From positions 1 to 64,000 of the forward strand of contig CAMVGM010000002.1 of NCBI GenBank assembly GCA_947167015.1: DNA of 64,000 nucleotides, read 5' to 3'. This DNA comes from an uncultured Bacteroidales bacterium (GTDB lineage: Bacteria; Bacteroidota; Bacteroidia; Bacteroidales; UBA932). Below are positions 53,691-62,294 of the stretch, in pieces; position 1 is the stretch's first letter, and every line of letters begins with the position of its first letter. Below the pieces are notes generated by a model. It was not told the DNA's origin and did not search any database. It saw nothing but the letters and a program-made list of their open reading frames with translations. Both the position numbers and the translations under genes were made by a program.

Positions 53691-55160
53691 ATGAAGAAAC
53701 TCATCATTACCCTTTTCATCGGCCTGACCTTCGCGCCATGCATCCGGGCCAACGGCGACCCTGTGATCGCCTATTCGGCCAACATCCGCTCCTGCAATCC
53801 CGTCCCGCTGAAGGTGTCGGAGGTGCAGGTGGTCCGCGAGGACCTCAACATCCGGGTGAGAATCCCTTACACGGAGGTGTCCGTGGTATACCGCCTCAAG
53901 AACAGCTCTGCGACGCCCATCCACGTGGACTACGGTTTCCCGGTGGACTACGGCGAAGACAAGGACAGCGCTCCCGGCACTTTCACGACCGACGAATGGT
54001 CCGCATCCCTCGCGGAAGCCGGCGTGCGCGGCCGCGCGGTGCGGGACGTGCATTTCCGGCTGGACGGCCGGGAACTCACCTGGACGCATGCCGATGAAAT
54101 CGTCAAGCTGGATGAGAGCTATGTGGACGAGGAGACCGGAGAGACCGTGGAGCTCAAGTGCAACCGCCTGTGGACCTACACGGTGCTGGACATCCCGGCC
54201 GGGGCGACGGTCACGCTGGAGGTGGATTATGCCGTGCTCTGCAACTGGAGCACCGGCCTGGGGTCACTGAATGCGTCTCCGCTGTCACGCTATTTCCCTT
54301 CGGACGGCAACTTCTACTACGATTTCACCCCGGCGCAGCATTGGGGAAACGGCAAAGCCGGCGAACTCGCCGTCAAGGTGGATTGTTCCGGACTGCCCGA
54401 CGCTTTCTTCAACGAGGATAGCCCCTCCGTCGCGGAAGGATGGATGAAGCGCAAGGGAAAAGTCTGGACGGTGAACGAAAAAAACCTGGATTTCGCCACG
54501 GCTGGTCCCCTGTCCGTCTATTTCTACAAGGACTATTCCGATGAAGACAGGCTCTTTCCGTCCTGGGGGGATCCGCTGAAGGACTGCGCCGTACCTTCCG
54601 CTGAATACCGGCTCTCCGTGTCCGCCTCACAGGACAGTTATCCCGCCTCCAACCTGCAGGACGGGGACCTTGCAACGGCCTGGGTGGCGCCGGGAGACGG
54701 CGTGGGAAGTACGGTCGAAATCGTTTTCCCGCAGCCCCGCCGCGTTTCCGACATCGCTCTCTGGAACGGCTACCACAAGTCCGCCTCGCTCTGGTCGGCC
54801 AACAGCCGGATCAAGCGCATACGCATGGAAATCACCCGGGCGGACGGGCATCAGGAATCCTGGGAAACCGACCTGACCCAATGGGAATGGGATTCACACT
54901 ACTTCACGCTGTACGACAGCCGCATACCCCGCTTCGGGGCGGTCTCGCTCCTGTCCGTGACGAACCTGGACCGGGACATCTACGGCCGGGAACTGGGCGC
55001 CGATGAAGAAGGCAACATCCAGTATGACAAGGTGTCCGCCGATGCCGAGAAAGTCACCGGCATACGCCTGACGGTACTGGAGACCACGCCCGGGACGAGA
55101 TACAAGGATCTCTGCCTGTCCGAGCTGGTCGTCCTGGACGGTTTCACAATCGTCGAGTAA
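53691..55160 (+). CDS. Exported protein with C-terminal NADase-type glycan-binding (discoidin-like) domain
   Basis: Signal peptide MKKLIITLFIGLTFA; SASQDSYPASNLQDGDLATAWVAPGDGVGSTVEIVFPQPRRVSDIALWNGYHKS. Confidence 0.75.
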   Translation: MKKLIITLFIGLTFAPCIRANGDPVIAYSANIRSCNPVPLKVSEVQVVREDLNIRVRIPYTEVSVVYRLKNSSATPIHVDYGFPVDYGEDKDSAPGTFTTDEWSASLAEAGVRGRAVRDVHFRLDGRELTWTHADEIVKLDESYVDEETGETVELKCNRLWTYTVLDIPAGATVTLEVDYAVLCNWSTGLGSLNASPLSRYFPSDGNFYYDFTPAQHWGNGKAGELAVKVDCSGLPDAFFNEDSPSVAEGWMKRKGKVWTVNEKNLDFATAGPLSVYFYKDYSDEDRLFPSWGDPLKDCAVPSAEYRLSVSASQDSYPASNLQDGDLATAWVAPGDGVGSTVEIVFPQPRRVSDIALWNGYHKSASLWSANSRIKRIRMEITRADGHQESWETDLTQWEWDSHYFTLYDSRIPRFGAVSLLSVTNLDRDIYGRELGADEEGNIQYDKVSADAEKVTGIRLTVLETTPGTRYKDLCLSELVVLDGFTIVE

Positions 55161-55193
55161 TCAGGGATAATTGAGATTCTCCTCCGTGCCGTT

Positions 55194-55817
55194 TTATAAT
55201 CTTTCCAGGAGCTGCTTCAGGAAGGTGAACGAGCCGTCGGCGAGCCGCTCCCAGAAGCCGGTATAGGCGGAGAAACGATCCTCACCGCCGCTACGGGTGT
55301 CGCTGATGATGCGGAAACTCAGGAAGGGAACGCCGTAATGCAGGCACACCTGGGCGATGGCGGCGGACTCCATGTCGCAGGCCAGGGCGTCGGGGTAGAT
55401 CCCACGGATCCGGGCGTCTTCATCCTCCGTACTCACGAACTGGTCACCGGTGCAGATGAGGCCGCAGTGCAGCGGACTATCCGTCCGGAGGCTTCGGGCG
55501 GCGGCGAGCAGGCCGGGGTCGGCATCGAAACGCTGCGGCAGGTCCTGCACCTGGCCGGGGAGGTTGCCCTCGCCGCACCACACGTCGTGGTAGGCCGTCT
55601 GGGAGCCCAGGACGATGTCGCATACGTTCACCGACGGGGCCAGGCCGCCCGCGCAGCCGGAATTGATGATGCAGTCGGGGCGGTCGCGGAGGATCATTTC
55701 CGTGGCCGTCCGGGCTGCGCTGACCTTGCCGATGCCGGACCGGACCACGTCCTTGATGCCGGAGCGGCGCAAGGCCTCATACTCCGTCCCCATCGCAACG
55801 ATCAAACCTGTCTTCAT
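55194..55817 (-). CDS. 5'-methylthioadenosine/S-adenosylhomocysteine nucleosidase-like phosphorylase
   Basis: IINSGCAGGLAPSVNVCDIVLGSQTAYHD, ACDMESAAIAQVC, SFRIISD. Confidence 0.88.
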   Translation of the reverse strand: MKTGLIVAMGTEYEALRRSGIKDVVRSGIGKVSAARTATEMILRDRPDCIINSGCAGGLAPSVNVCDIVLGSQTAYHDVWCGEGNLPGQVQDLPQRFDADPGLLAAARSLRTDSPLHCGLICTGDQFVSTEDEDARIRGIYPDALACDMESAAIAQVCLHYGVPFLSFRIISDTRSGGEDRFSAYTGFWERLADGSFTFLKQLLERL

Positions 55818-55820
55818 CGT

Positions 55821-56564
55821 CTAGCGGAGTTCTTCGTAGAGGAGCACCTCGATACCGGAATCGTTGGAGTCGAGCACCGTCTTGATCTCCTGGATGTCGG
55901 TGTCGGACAGATGATACGGGACCAGGAACTTCGGCTGGAGGGTCATCGCGGCCTCGATGCACTGGGTGGTAGTCATCGTGTAGGGCTGGTTGGCCGACAG
56001 GAAGGCGACGTCGACGGGACCGAAGGAGGCCATCTCGTCGATGTCCTCGGTGTCGCCGGAGACGTAGATCCGAAGTCCGTCGAAATCAAGGATATAGCCG
56101 TTGTCGCGGCCCTTGGGATGGAACTGGAGATGGTCTTCGGTGATATTGTAGGCGGGGACCACGACGATCCCGACGGAGCCGACCTTCAGGGTGTCGCCGT
56201 TCGAGACGGCCTCGCCGCTGCCGAGTTTGGCCTGCGAGGCGGGGTTGAGAAGCACGCGGGTGTCCGCCTTGGACAGTGCGGCGATGGCGTCGGGGTCCAG
56301 GTGGTCGCCGTGTTCGTGGGTAACCAGGATGCAGTCCGCCTTGGGGAAGGAAGAATAGTCGATGACGCCGCCGCCCATCTTGGCGACGGGGTCGACCTGG
56401 ATGTTGAAGCCCTTGTAACTCAGTGCGATGGATCCGTGGTGAATCATGGTTGCGCGGACGGTCTCGCCGGCGGGGGTGGTGAACTCCGCGACCGGGTAGG
56501 GGGATTCAGTCTGGGAACAGGCCGCGATCGAAGCCGCGAGCAGGATGGGAATCAACTTGGTCAT
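55821..56564 (-). CDS. Metallo-beta-lactamase-fold hydrolase (UlaG-like), exported
   Basis: VTHEHGDHLD, YVSGDTEDIDEM; signal peptide. Confidence 0.88.
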   Translation of the reverse strand: MTKLIPILLAASIAACSQTESPYPVAEFTTPAGETVRATMIHHGSIALSYKGFNIQVDPVAKMGGGVIDYSSFPKADCILVTHEHGDHLDPDAIAALSKADTRVLLNPASQAKLGSGEAVSNGDTLKVGSVGIVVVPAYNITEDHLQFHPKGRDNGYILDFDGLRIYVSGDTEDIDEMASFGPVDVAFLSANQPYTMTTTQCIEAAMTLQPKFLVPYHLSDTDIQEIKTVLDSNDSGIEVLLYEELR

Positions 56565-56604
56565 ATCTTCAGTGCTTGTAGAAGGCTAAGATACGGAAAT
56601 TATT

Positions 56605-56612
56605 TATATTTG
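56605..56612 (+). promoter_or_regulatory. -7 box TATATTTG upstream of the antiporter gene
   Basis: Matches TAnnTTTG, 22 nt upstream of GTG 56635; no clear -33. Confidence 0.45.
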
Positions 56613-56634
56613 TGTCCGTATAGATGCAAAAAAG

Positions 56635-57906
56635 GTGAAAAGTAGTGTGTCCCGCGGCCTGCTGGCCATCAGCCCCCTGGCGGTTTTCCTGCTGGTTTAT
56701 CTCGTCTCCTCCCTGGTCGCGGGCGACTTCTACAAAGTGCCCGTTTCGGCCGCGTTCCTGGTGGCCGGCGTGTATGGCGTGGCGGTGGCGCGGGGCCCGC
56801 TGACGGAGCGCCTGACGGCGTTTTCCCGCGGCGCGGGCCATCCCAACGTGCTGCTGATGATCTGGATATTCCTGCTGGCGGGCGCCTTCGCGCAGACCGC
56901 CCGCAGCATCGGCGCCGTGGATGCGACCGTATCGATGATGCTCGCCGTCGTGCCGCCGCGCTGGCTTCTTGCCGGACTTTTCGTGACGGCCTGCTTCATC
57001 TCGATGGCGATGGGAACCAGCGTGGGGACCATCGTGGCCCTGGTGCCGATCGGTTCCGGCATCGCCGCCCAGTGCGGCATTCCGCTGCCTTATATGGCCG
57101 CCGTGGTCGTGGGCGGCTCCTTTTTCGGAGATAACCTTTCTTTCATTTCCGATACCACCATCGCTTCCACGCGGGTGGCCGGCTGCGAGATGCGCGACAA
57201 GTTCCGGGCGAACCTGCGCATCGTGCTCCCGGCTTTCGTGGCAGTCACGGTGATCTATCTGGTCCGGGGCGGGCAGGTGGTGGAGACGCCCCTGCCGGCC
57301 GGCGCTCCCTGGTACTGTGCGCTGCCGTACCTGCTCATCATCGTGCTGGCCCTCTGCGGGTTGAACGTGACGATGGTGCTTGCGGCGGGCATCGCCGCAG
57401 TGGCGCTGATCGGCTTCCTGACAGGGCGGCTGGACTGGACCGGCTGGCTCGGCGCGGTGGGGAGCGGCATCTCGGGGATGTCGGACCTGATCATCGTCAC
57501 GCTGCTCGCCGGCGGCCTGCTGGAATTAATCCGCGCCGGCGGGGGGCTGGAACTCATCACGGAATCCCTTTCCCGGGGCGTGCGCGGCAAACGGGGGGCG
57601 GAGGCGGCCATCGCCGGCATCGTGAGCCTGGCGAACCTCTGCACCGCCAACAACACCGTGGCGATCATCACCACCGGCAGCATCGCGCACGACATCTCGG
57701 AGCGTTTCGGCGTGTCACCCAAGAAAACGGCCAGCCTGCTGGATACCTTCTCCTGCCTGGTGCAGGGCCTGATCCCGTACGGGGCGCAGTTGCTGATGGC
57801 CTCGGGCCTTGCCGCCATCTCCCCGGCCGCCATCATCCCGCACCTGTATTATCCCTTCCTGATGGGCCTGTGCGCCATCCTTTCCATCATCTTCGACCGG
57901 AAATAG
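56635..57906 (+). CDS. Na+/H+ antiporter NhaC family
   Basis: Multi-TM; GTSVGTIVALVPIG, GGSFFGDNLSFISDTTIASTRVAGCEM; GTG start. Confidence 0.88.
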   Translation: MKSSVSRGLLAISPLAVFLLVYLVSSLVAGDFYKVPVSAAFLVAGVYGVAVARGPLTERLTAFSRGAGHPNVLLMIWIFLLAGAFAQTARSIGAVDATVSMMLAVVPPRWLLAGLFVTACFISMAMGTSVGTIVALVPIGSGIAAQCGIPLPYMAAVVVGGSFFGDNLSFISDTTIASTRVAGCEMRDKFRANLRIVLPAFVAVTVIYLVRGGQVVETPLPAGAPWYCALPYLLIIVLALCGLNVTMVLAAGIAAVALIGFLTGRLDWTGWLGAVGSGISGMSDLIIVTLLAGGLLELIRAGGGLELITESLSRGVRGKRGAEAAIAGIVSLANLCTANNTVAIITTGSIAHDISERFGVSPKKTASLLDTFSCLVQGLIPYGAQLLMASGLAAISPAAIIPHLYYPFLMGLCAILSIIFDRK

Positions 57907-57908
57907 CC

Positions 57909-58421
57909 ATGTACATTCGCAAAGCAAAAAAGGACGACCTGCCCGCGCTGCGGGAGGTGTTCGAGGCCGCCAGGGGCATCATGCGCGCCGACGGGAACCC
58001 CACCCAATGGGCCGGCGCCTACCCCGACGACGACGCCGTCCTGCGGGACATCGCCGGCGGCTGGGGTCACGTCTGCCTGGACGGAGAAGGCCGCGTGGCG
58101 GGCTATTTCGCCATGATTCCCTCGCCGGATCCCACGTACGCCCGCATCTACGGCGGCGCCTGGCTGGAGGATACGCTCCCCTACCTGGTCATCCACCGCA
58201 TCGCCAGCCTGCCGGACTTCCACGGCGTCTTCTCCGCGCTCGTAAACTATGCTTTCGCCGCCTGCCGCAACATCCGCATCGACACGCACCGCGACAACCG
58301 CATCATGCAGCACAACCTCCTCAAACACGGTTTTTCCTACTGCGGCATCATCTACCTGGCAAACGGAGAGGAGCGGCTCGCCTACCAGCGCCTGCTTGCG
58401 AATCCGCAGGAAAAACCTTAA
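57909..58421 (+). CDS. GNAT family N-acetyltransferase
   Basis: MYIRKAKKDDLPALREVFEAARGIM...; RIDTHRDNRIMQHNLLKHGFSYCGIIY. Confidence 0.85.
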   Translation: MYIRKAKKDDLPALREVFEAARGIMRADGNPTQWAGAYPDDDAVLRDIAGGWGHVCLDGEGRVAGYFAMIPSPDPTYARIYGGAWLEDTLPYLVIHRIASLPDFHGVFSALVNYAFAACRNIRIDTHRDNRIMQHNLLKHGFSYCGIIYLANGEERLAYQRLLANPQEKP

Positions 58422-58457
58422 TTTTACGAATTCGAACCAACAACCGTACAAATCCTT

Positions 58458-60494
58458 ATGAACCACATTACAAAAACCATCCTCAGCTTCGGCTTCCTGG
58501 CCGCCTGCCTCATGCCTGCAGCCGCCCAGCAACGCCAGCGCCCCGATCCCACCGTGGAAATCAAGCAGGTCATCGACCGCGTCTACACCTACCTGGACGG
58601 CTGCACCCCCGCAGTCGTGGTGGACGGCAACGGAAAAGCGATCAAGAACTTCGAGAAGATCGACCAGAACAGCACTTTCCAGCGCGGGGACTTCGGCATC
58701 AACACCTACGAATGGGGTGTCACCTACTCCGGCATGCTGCTCGCGAGCGAAGTGACCGGCGAGAGCAAGTACGCCGACTACGCTTACGAGCGCCTCAAAC
58801 TGCTCGGCCAGGTCTATCCTTTCGTCAAGAAATACAGCGAAGAGACCGGCTACCAGATGCGCCTCGGCGCGATGCACACGCCCAAGTGGCTGGACGACTG
58901 CGGCTCGATGGCCGCGGCGATGATGAAAGCCACCCTCGCGGATCCCGCCAAGGGCCGCGAGTGGCGCGAACTGCTGGACAACTGGTTCGACTTCGTGATG
59001 TACAAGGAGTACCGCCTGGGCGACGGCATCCTCGCCCGCAACCGGCCGACCACCAATTCCGTCTGGCTGGACGACATGTACATGGGCATCACCCCGATCG
59101 CCTTCCGTGGCAAGCTCAGCGCCGCCGAGCGGGGCGACCTCACGCAGAAATACTACAACGAGGCCATCAAGCAGGTCCTCCTGTTCAAGAAATACCTCTG
59201 GGTACCCGAGAAGAACCTCTACCGCCACGGCTGGATCGAGGGCATGTCCGAGCATCCCGACTACCACTGGGCCCGCTGCAACGGCTGGGCCGTGCTGACG
59301 ATGTGCGACGTGCTCGACGCCGTTCCCGAGCGCACCCAGGGCTGGACCGAGGTCCGGGACCTGCTGGTCAGCCTGCTGCGCGGCATCGCCCCCTACCAGT
59401 CCCCCGAGGGCACCTGGCACCAGCTGATCGACAAGACCGAGTCCTATCTCGAGACGAGCGCCAGCGCGATGTTCGTCTACGGCTACGCCCACGCCATCAA
59501 CAAGGGCTGGATCGACCGCACCGCCTACCAAGACATCGCCCGCTCCGGCTGGGCCGGCGTCGCCCGCCAGGTCAACGAGAAGGGCCAGGTCGAGAACACC
59601 TGCGTCGGCACCGGCCTCGGCTGGACCAACACCTTCTATGAGAGCCGCCCCGTGAACGTGCTCGCCGCCCACGGCTACGGCCCTGTCCTGCTCGCCGCCG
59701 CCGAGATGATCAAGATGTACCAGACCCCCGCCCGTCCGCAGGGACCGATGCCTGCGGGCGCCCCGATGGGTATGGGCCCCCGCCGCCAGGAGGGCAAGCC
59801 CATGGTGTTCCTCGCCGGTGACTCCACCTGCAAGAATGGCGCAGGCAATGGCGGAGGCGGTCAGTGGGGCTGGGGCAGCTTCTTCGCCGAATACCTCACC
59901 GATGCCGTGACCGTCGAGAACGACGCCGTCGGCGGCCTGAGCAGCCGCACCTTCTACACCGGCGGTCAGTGGGCGCGCATCCGCGACAACGTGCAGAAAG
60001 GCGACTTCGTGCTCATCCAGTTCGGCCACAACGACATGTCCCCGCTCGGTACGGGCCGCGCCCGCGGCACCGTGGACGGCACTTCCGACGAGCCGCAGCG
60101 CGTGGTAATGGAGCGCGACGGCTCCAGCCAGGACGTCTATTCCTACGGCCACTACCTGCGGATGATGGTCCGCCAGGCCAAGATGCGCGGCGCCATCCCC
60201 ATCGTGGTCTCCCCTACGCCGCAGAACCGCTGGAACGGCGAGAAGAAGATCGAGCGCTTCACCGATACCTACAACGCCTGGAGCCGCCAGATCGCACAGG
60301 AAGAAGGCGTCACCTTCATCGACCTCAACGATATCATCGCCGCCGAGTATGAGAAAATCGGCCGTACGAAGGCGCAGAAAGAGTATTTCGTAGACGCCGT
60401 CCACACCTACGAGGCCGGCGCCCGCCTTTATGACGAACTCCTTGCAAAAGCCCTGAAAGAAAAGAACACCCCCCTGGCCAAGTATGTCAAATAG
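58458..60494 (+). CDS. Exported GH105 (unsaturated rhamnogalacturonyl hydrolase) fused to CE12/SGNH rhamnogalacturonan acetylesterase
   Basis: Signal peptide; GH105 (WLDDMYMGITPIA, RHGWIEGMSEHPDYHWARCNGWAVL), Pro/Gly/Met linker, SGNH blocks FLAGDSTCKN, IQFGHNDMSPLG, DAVHTYEAG. Confidence 0.88.
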   Translation: MNHITKTILSFGFLAACLMPAAAQQRQRPDPTVEIKQVIDRVYTYLDGCTPAVVVDGNGKAIKNFEKIDQNSTFQRGDFGINTYEWGVTYSGMLLASEVTGESKYADYAYERLKLLGQVYPFVKKYSEETGYQMRLGAMHTPKWLDDCGSMAAAMMKATLADPAKGREWRELLDNWFDFVMYKEYRLGDGILARNRPTTNSVWLDDMYMGITPIAFRGKLSAAERGDLTQKYYNEAIKQVLLFKKYLWVPEKNLYRHGWIEGMSEHPDYHWARCNGWAVLTMCDVLDAVPERTQGWTEVRDLLVSLLRGIAPYQSPEGTWHQLIDKTESYLETSASAMFVYGYAHAINKGWIDRTAYQDIARSGWAGVARQVNEKGQVENTCVGTGLGWTNTFYESRPVNVLAAHGYGPVLLAAAEMIKMYQTPARPQGPMPAGAPMGMGPRRQEGKPMVFLAGDSTCKNGAGNGGGGQWGWGSFFAEYLTDAVTVENDAVGGLSSRTFYTGGQWARIRDNVQKGDFVLIQFGHNDMSPLGTGRARGTVDGTSDEPQRVVMERDGSSQDVYSYGHYLRMMVRQAKMRGAIPIVVSPTPQNRWNGEKKIERFTDTYNAWSRQIAQEEGVTFIDLNDIIAAEYEKIGRTKAQKEYFVDAVHTYEAGARLYDELLAKALKEKNTPLAKYVK

Positions 60495-62289
60495 AATCCT
60501 TCCCCTCGCACTGGCGCTGCTGCTGCCGCTCGGCGTAGCCGCCTCCCCGGCGATCCACAACGTGGACGGCCGCAGCACCCGTTCCCTGGACGGAACCTGG
60601 AACGCCATCGTGGACCCCTACGAGAACGGCTACTACAACTACCGGATGCAGCCGATGCCCACCCCGTCCACCTTCTTCGCCGACAGGCATTTCTATGCCA
60701 ACCCCACGCAGCTGATCGAGTACGACTTCGACGCGGCGGGGACGCTGCAGGTGCCGGGCGACTGGAACACCCAGCGCGAAAAACTCTATTATTACGAAGG
60801 CACCGTCTGGTACCGCCGCCTTTTCGATGCGGATCCCCAGCCGGGCCGGCGCTATTTCGTCCACTTCGACGGGGCCAATTATGAGACCATCGCCGGGCTG
60901 AACGGGCGCATCGTCGGGAAACACGTCGGCGGCTTCACCGCCTTCGACTTCGAGGTCACGGAGCAGCTGAAATCCGGCTCCAACTCGCTGGTGGTCAAGG
61001 TGGACAACAAGCGCCACGCGGACGGCGTACCCACCGTCAACACCGACTGGTGGAACTACGGCGGCATCACCCGCAGCGTGCAGTTGGTGGACGTTCCCGA
61101 GACCTTCATCCGCGACTATGCCGTCCGCCTGACCCCGGGCCGGGACGCCGTCGAGGGCTGGGTGCTGCTGGACGGCAGCCGTCCGGCGCAGCAGGTCCGC
61201 GTGGAGATTCCCGAACTGAAGATGAGCGCCACCGTACGCACCGGCGGCGACGGACGGGCGGACTTCCGCATCGCCATCCCCCGTCGCTCCGGCATCCGCC
61301 TGTGGTGCCCGGAGGACCCGGTCCGCTACGAGGTCATCGTGACGTCCGAGACGGACCGCGTCAGCGACCGGATCGGCCTGCGGACCGTGCAGACGCAGGG
61401 CAGCAAGATCCTGCTGAACGGGCAGGAGATCTTCCTGCGGGGCATCTCCATCCACGACGAACGGCCGGACGAGCCGGCGGGCCGCGCCTTCAGCGACGCG
61501 CACGCCCGCACCACCCTGGGCTGGGCCAAAGAGCTGGGCTGCAACTTCGTACGCCTCGCCCACTACCCGCACAACGAGCGCATGGTCCGCATGGCGGACG
61601 AACTGGGCATCCTGGTCTGGTCGGAGATTCCGGTGTACTGGACCATCGACTGGAACAGCGCGGACACCTACGCCAATGCCGAGAACCAGCTGGACGAGAT
61701 GATCGCGCGCGACCGCAACCGCGCCTGCGTGATCATCTGGTCCGTCGCGAACGAGACGCCCCGCTCGCCCCAGCGGCTCGACTTCCTGGGCCGGCTGATC
61801 GACCGGACGCGCGCGCAAGACCCCACGCGCCTCGTATCCGCCGCGATGGAGAAAGACGAGACCGCCCCCGGCCAGCTGACCCTCGTGGATGAACTGATGT
61901 ACAAGACCGACCTGCTGAGTTTCAACCAGTACGTGGGCTGGTACGACGGGGACGTCGAGAAATGCGACCGCGTGAAGTGGACCTTCCCGGTGGAGAAGCC
62001 CGTCATCCTGTCGGAACTGGGCGGCGGCGCCAAATACGGCCGCCACGGCAAACCCGACGAGCGCTTCACGGAAGAGTACCTGGTGCGCCTCTACGAAGCG
62101 AACATCCGCATGATGGAGAACATCCCCGGACTCGCCGGCTGCACCCCCTGGATCCTCAAGGACTTCCGCTCCCCGCGCCGCGCCCTAGAAGGCATCCAGG
62201 ACGACTTCAACCGCAAGGGACTCGTTTCCGAGAAGGGCGAAAAGAAAGACGCTTTCTTCACCCTGCAGCAATGGTATCTTAACAAATAA
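60484..62289 (+). CDS. Glycoside hydrolase family 2 (beta-glucuronidase/beta-galactosidase-like), exported
   Basis: Overlaps the previous CDS; NVDTDWWNYGGITRSV-type block (NTDWWNYGGITR), SVANETPRSPQR acid/base Glu, KPVILSELGGGAKYG nucleophile. Confidence 0.92.
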   Translation: MSNRILPLALALLLPLGVAASPAIHNVDGRSTRSLDGTWNAIVDPYENGYYNYRMQPMPTPSTFFADRHFYANPTQLIEYDFDAAGTLQVPGDWNTQREKLYYYEGTVWYRRLFDADPQPGRRYFVHFDGANYETIAGLNGRIVGKHVGGFTAFDFEVTEQLKSGSNSLVVKVDNKRHADGVPTVNTDWWNYGGITRSVQLVDVPETFIRDYAVRLTPGRDAVEGWVLLDGSRPAQQVRVEIPELKMSATVRTGGDGRADFRIAIPRRSGIRLWCPEDPVRYEVIVTSETDRVSDRIGLRTVQTQGSKILLNGQEIFLRGISIHDERPDEPAGRAFSDAHARTTLGWAKELGCNFVRLAHYPHNERMVRMADELGILVWSEIPVYWTIDWNSADTYANAENQLDEMIARDRNRACVIIWSVANETPRSPQRLDFLGRLIDRTRAQDPTRLVSAAMEKDETAPGQLTLVDELMYKTDLLSFNQYVGWYDGDVEKCDRVKWTFPVEKPVILSELGGGAKYGRHGKPDERFTEEYLVRLYEANIRMMENIPGLAGCTPWILKDFRSPRRALEGIQDDFNRKGLVSEKGEKKDAFFTLQQWYLNK

Positions 62290-62294
62290 CAGCC

